A DNA stretch of 64,000 bases from Amyelois transitella. Its lineage: Eukaryota > Arthropoda > Insecta > Lepidoptera > Pyralidae. Location: contig NC_083523.1 of the NCBI RefSeq assembly GCF_032362555.1, positions 1,153,501 to 1,217,500 on the forward strand, in the 5' to 3' direction. Made by a program: the position numbers and the translations under genes. Every line of letters starts with the position of its first letter. Position 1 is the first letter of the stretch. Shown here piece by piece: positions 61,282 through 64,000 of the stretch. The notes below the pieces were generated by a model that saw nothing but the letters and a program-made list of their open reading frames with translations, was not told where the DNA came from and did no database searches.

Positions 61282-62870
61282 ATGGCAGAATCTCTGTTTG
61301 ATATATTTGGTGACCACCTCACGAAGCAAGCTGTAAAAAATGTTTCCCGCCAGCCGCTTCACAATATTGGTAAGAATCATTATATTCCATAAATTTATCA
61401 CTTAATACCTTTAATCACGTCTCCATCCCCCATGGGGTAGACAGAGCCATCAGTTTCGCAAAGATGTGAAAGGCGATGTTCAGTTTGTGTATATAATTGA
61501 GATCTAAAAAATTGACAGGTGGTTATTAGACTATTCCTTAGTTGCCTTTTACGTTCTAGTCCCCATCCATGGAAACGAGAAAGAGTGACTGACATCGCAC
61601 GGCATAACAGTTATTAGTTAAATTATTATCATAAGATTACCTTGATCTAACTATTTTATTATTAATATCCCCAGAAAATATGGGCAAGATGGTATCTTCG
61701 GGTCCTGTTAAACCCAATGAACCGGTAAAGAAAGGAGAAGTTAAGAAATCGTTTTTGTCCAATGCTGGAAAAGCGTTGCAGTTACAAGGCCTTCAAATTA
61801 CTAATACGCCAGCTAGAAAGATGTTTTCACCCAAAGCTGTGAATGTAAGCTGTATGATTTATAATGACTCGGAAACAGAAGGAAAAGGCTACTCCATGGA
61901 TGAACTGAAGTTTACCAAACCAACATATAAATATGGTATGTTGTCTTGTAATATTTTGAATTCATTGCACACATAAAGAACAATTAATTCCTTCCAGAAA
62001 ATCAGTGAAAATAAACAGGGAGACCAGACCTCATGAAGGAAGAATTATTTATTCATACCTTACCTTTTCTATAAACTTTAATTAGTAACTTTGTGAGTAG
62101 TTTGGAACATAATTCTAAATTTGCAGGATCATGTATCAATATCGCTACATATTATAAAGTCCCTCCACATATATTCTCTGTCAGTATATATGAGATAATC
62201 TAAAGTTGTAGACAGATATTGTTCCTGTTTGAAATGTCAGAAAGAGGGTTTTCCAAGGAAGGTTTATAATTATAAATGCTACACATGTGAAGCCGAAGCA
62301 GGTTGCTAGTTAAGATAAAACATACTGCAATACAAAAATGTGTTAATTTGAATTTCCCAGACAACTACCACCAAGACTTGCTGGACTACCTCCCGATCCC
62401 GGAGCCGGAGATCAAACCAGAGCTGTCTCCCCCTAACACCCCTCCACCGGCCACTAAGAACTTCTCTATGGAATTTGACTGCTCATATCAAGATGAATTT
62501 TTCACAGGTAAAAATTTTAAAAGTGCTCTACTTTGTGACCTTACACCTGGCATTAGACCGGTAACATCTTCACCTCGTCGTAGAAGAGCTAAGGTGCGCC
62601 TTTTGATCAAGATCCTATGATTTGATACCTTCAATCATGATTAAGATGTAAATCTATATTTTATACAGAAAATAGGCCCTTGTTGGCACTTCTCATATAA
62701 TTTTAAATTTCCTATAAATATGACTATTTTATTTTAAACACACAAATTTATCTCAGTTTCAGAATCATCCATTCTCCATAATGAAATAGAATTCTTTTTA
62801 TTTCTTTTCAGATGACTTTTCAAACGAGAGCATTTTAGATGAAGACCTTGGCCTTCCTGCTTTGTATTGA
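61282..62870 (+). CDS. Probable securin-like APC/C substrate, 4 exons, 184 aa
   Basis: Exons 61282-61369, 61675-61935, 62361-62507 and 62812-62870 total 555 nt, GT-AG, ending TGA. The junction of exons 1 and 2 creates RQPLHNIEN at residues about 24-32, an exact RxxLxxIxN destruction box. The middle is basic and Ser/Lys-rich, with TP and SP sites (NTPARK, MFSPKA). The C-terminal half is acidic with LLDYLPIPEPE and Pro-rich SPPNTPPP. Layout and length (basic N-terminal half with D-box, acidic C-terminal half, about 200 aa) resemble securins such as PTTG1 and Drosophila Pimples, which hold separase inactive until anaphase. Securins diverge fast, so this is inference, not recognised homology. Another cell-cycle APC/C target is the main alternative. 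Confidence 0.55.
61413..61612 (-). repeat. SL1 element, old copy, securin-like intron 1
   Basis: Diverged, several deletions, head partly kept. Confidence 0.65.
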
Positions 62871-63004
62871 TTTATTTATAAATACTTGAATAACTTATAA
62901 TACTATGTCATGTTACTAAATGTGGCTTCGTACCTATTAATTTATTTAACAAATTGAAAAAACTTCTTCTACTGACTGAGCCCAATATGTAAGTAAAAGT
63001 TATA

Positions 63005-63437
63005 TCCAGCGTTGTAGCGTGGCACGCGCGACGACGTTTTTATCGCGCGAAACTAATAAAACTATCGCTGTTTCGCTTTTTTTTATGACGTGAAACTGGA
63101 CAGTCAGCCGTGTGGTTCCTGGCACCAATACAAAAAAGAGTAGGACTACTCCATCTCTTTCCCATGGATGTCGTAAAAGGCGACTAAGGGATAGGCTTAC
63201 AAACTTGGGATTCTTTTTTAGGCGATGGGCTAGCAACCATTTGTCACTATTTGAATCTCAATTCTATCATTAAGCCAAATAGCTGAACGTGGCCATTCAG
63301 TCTTTTCGAGACTGGTGGCTCTGTCTACCCCGCAAGGAATATAGACGTGACCATGTGTGTGAAACTGGACAGCGATAGTTTTATTAGTTTCGCGCGATAA
63401 AAACGATTGTTGCGCATACCATGCTACGAAGGCTGGC
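63005..63437. repeat. Palindromic MITE split by SL1
   Basis: Left arm (GTAGCGTGGCACGCGC, ATCGCGCGAAAC, TAATAAAACTATCGCTG) is mirrored after the SL1 copy. Each arm is about 60-70 bp. Confidence 0.75.
63104..63358 (+). repeat. SL1 element nested in a palindromic MITE, 14-bp TSD
   Basis: GTGAAACTGGACAG at 63090-63103 and 63359-63372, exact. Confidence 0.9.
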
Positions 63438-64000
63438 AATACTTATATTGCAATCTATGTATTGTAAATGACAAAGAAACATTTTGTTTAACAGTCAACC
63501 ACACATCAAGTTTTTATATTATGTCAACTCGGCACGGAACTATGACATTGAAATAAACACAAACCTTTAGTGAATTTTGGCAACTTGATATACTGTTGAT
63601 TGTACATAAAAAAACAGAGGGGTCAAGTTTCTATGCAGGTGACTGTTTCAGACCAATTTAATATATTGTCAATTTATACATAAACAATTTAATGGAATGT
63701 AAGATCATTTCAGTCACAGACATAGATTTAGCTAGATACCGCAAGTACAATATGTATGAAAATAAATTGTGGCAAATCTTCTACTTTGTAGTAGACTGGA
63801 TACGCTCGTAATTCCACTCGATCAAACAAATAAATCCCGTTTTTTTACCCGCGGGATTTTCAGGAAATGTTCTCTTCGTGCACTCCTAAAACAAATAATC
63901 TCATTACCTTAGCCGAGCGAATTTCGGGAAATCCCCGCTCAGTGCGCCCCTAGACCATATAAAGAATCTACATGCCTTCAAGTCAAGACTAAAAGCGGTT

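Larger units (their letters stand above)
62871..64000. other. Downstream of the securin-like gene
   Basis: 3' UTR, the MITE/SL1 nest at 63,005-63,437, then about 560 bp with no recognised feature. Confidence 0.5.

Noticed and set aside
63000-63236. Minus-strand frame beginning MLAHRLKKNPKFVSLSLSRL, also found at 40308-40535 and in part at 9738-10037
   Set aside because: It lies within SL1 and recurs only because SL1 recurs; it breaks in most copies.
63230-63439. Recurring frame with YIPCGVDRANSLEKT in many places (for example 17393, 29253, 54555, 60126)
   Set aside because: Antisense reading of the SL1 tail half, not a gene.

Overview
The window looks like nuclear DNA of a moth or butterfly (Lepidoptera). 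It is AT-rich and holds short GT-AG exons in long introns. About 50 copies of one short interspersed element are scattered through the non-coding DNA, along with other repeats of a lepidopteran type, piggyBac- and Gypsy-type transposons, and insect orthologues of conserved genes. There is no operon-like layout, CRISPR array or bacterial signal. Species is not claimed.

Layout. 1-21,218 is intergenic and repeat-laden; it includes a rearranged Gypsy-type LTR element (12,423-14,440) and a LINE 3' fragment (about 19,989-20,650). 21,219-38,693 (+) is a 619-residue clip-domain trypsin-like serine protease. I join its first coding exon (21,219-21,264) across a 14-kb intron that holds a 3.95-kb TTAA-flanked piggyBac-like element (22,692-26,637) and many repeats. 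41,364-44,618 (+) is the UNC-50 orthologue (6 exons, 265 aa). 45,568-51,792 (-) is a single uninterrupted 2,074-codon CABIN1-like reading frame. 52,246-53,196 (+) is mitochondrial ribosomal protein S26 (2 exons). 54,329-60,648 (-) is RNA polymerase III subunit RPC4 (9 exons). 61,282-62,870 (+) is a 184-residue protein with a canonical destruction box, probably a securin. The tail to 64,000 holds a palindromic element with a nested SINE. UNC-50 and CABIN1 converge. CABIN1/mRpS26 and RPC4/securin-like are divergent pairs with short shared promoter regions (about 450 and 630 bp). All joined exon sets close in frame with GT-AG boundaries.

Dominant repeat. I call it 'SL1' (local label): about 285 bp full length, starting with a small GTGCCG...CGGCAC stem-loop and ending in two stem-loops followed by a (TATG)n tail. 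Many copies are bounded by 9-15 bp target-site duplications and several are 5'-truncated, which points to target-primed retrotransposition. A second repeat in the window ('LC'), which reads as the C-terminus of a LINE protein, ends in a similar sequence and the same tail, so it is a candidate mobilising partner.

Most unusual items: the piggyBac-like element carries a second gene with a BESS-like domain and an internal copy of its own left end; the LTR element has three identical 116-bp LTRs arranged -,+,+; and SINE tails lie within a few to a few tens of bases of splice sites in three genes.
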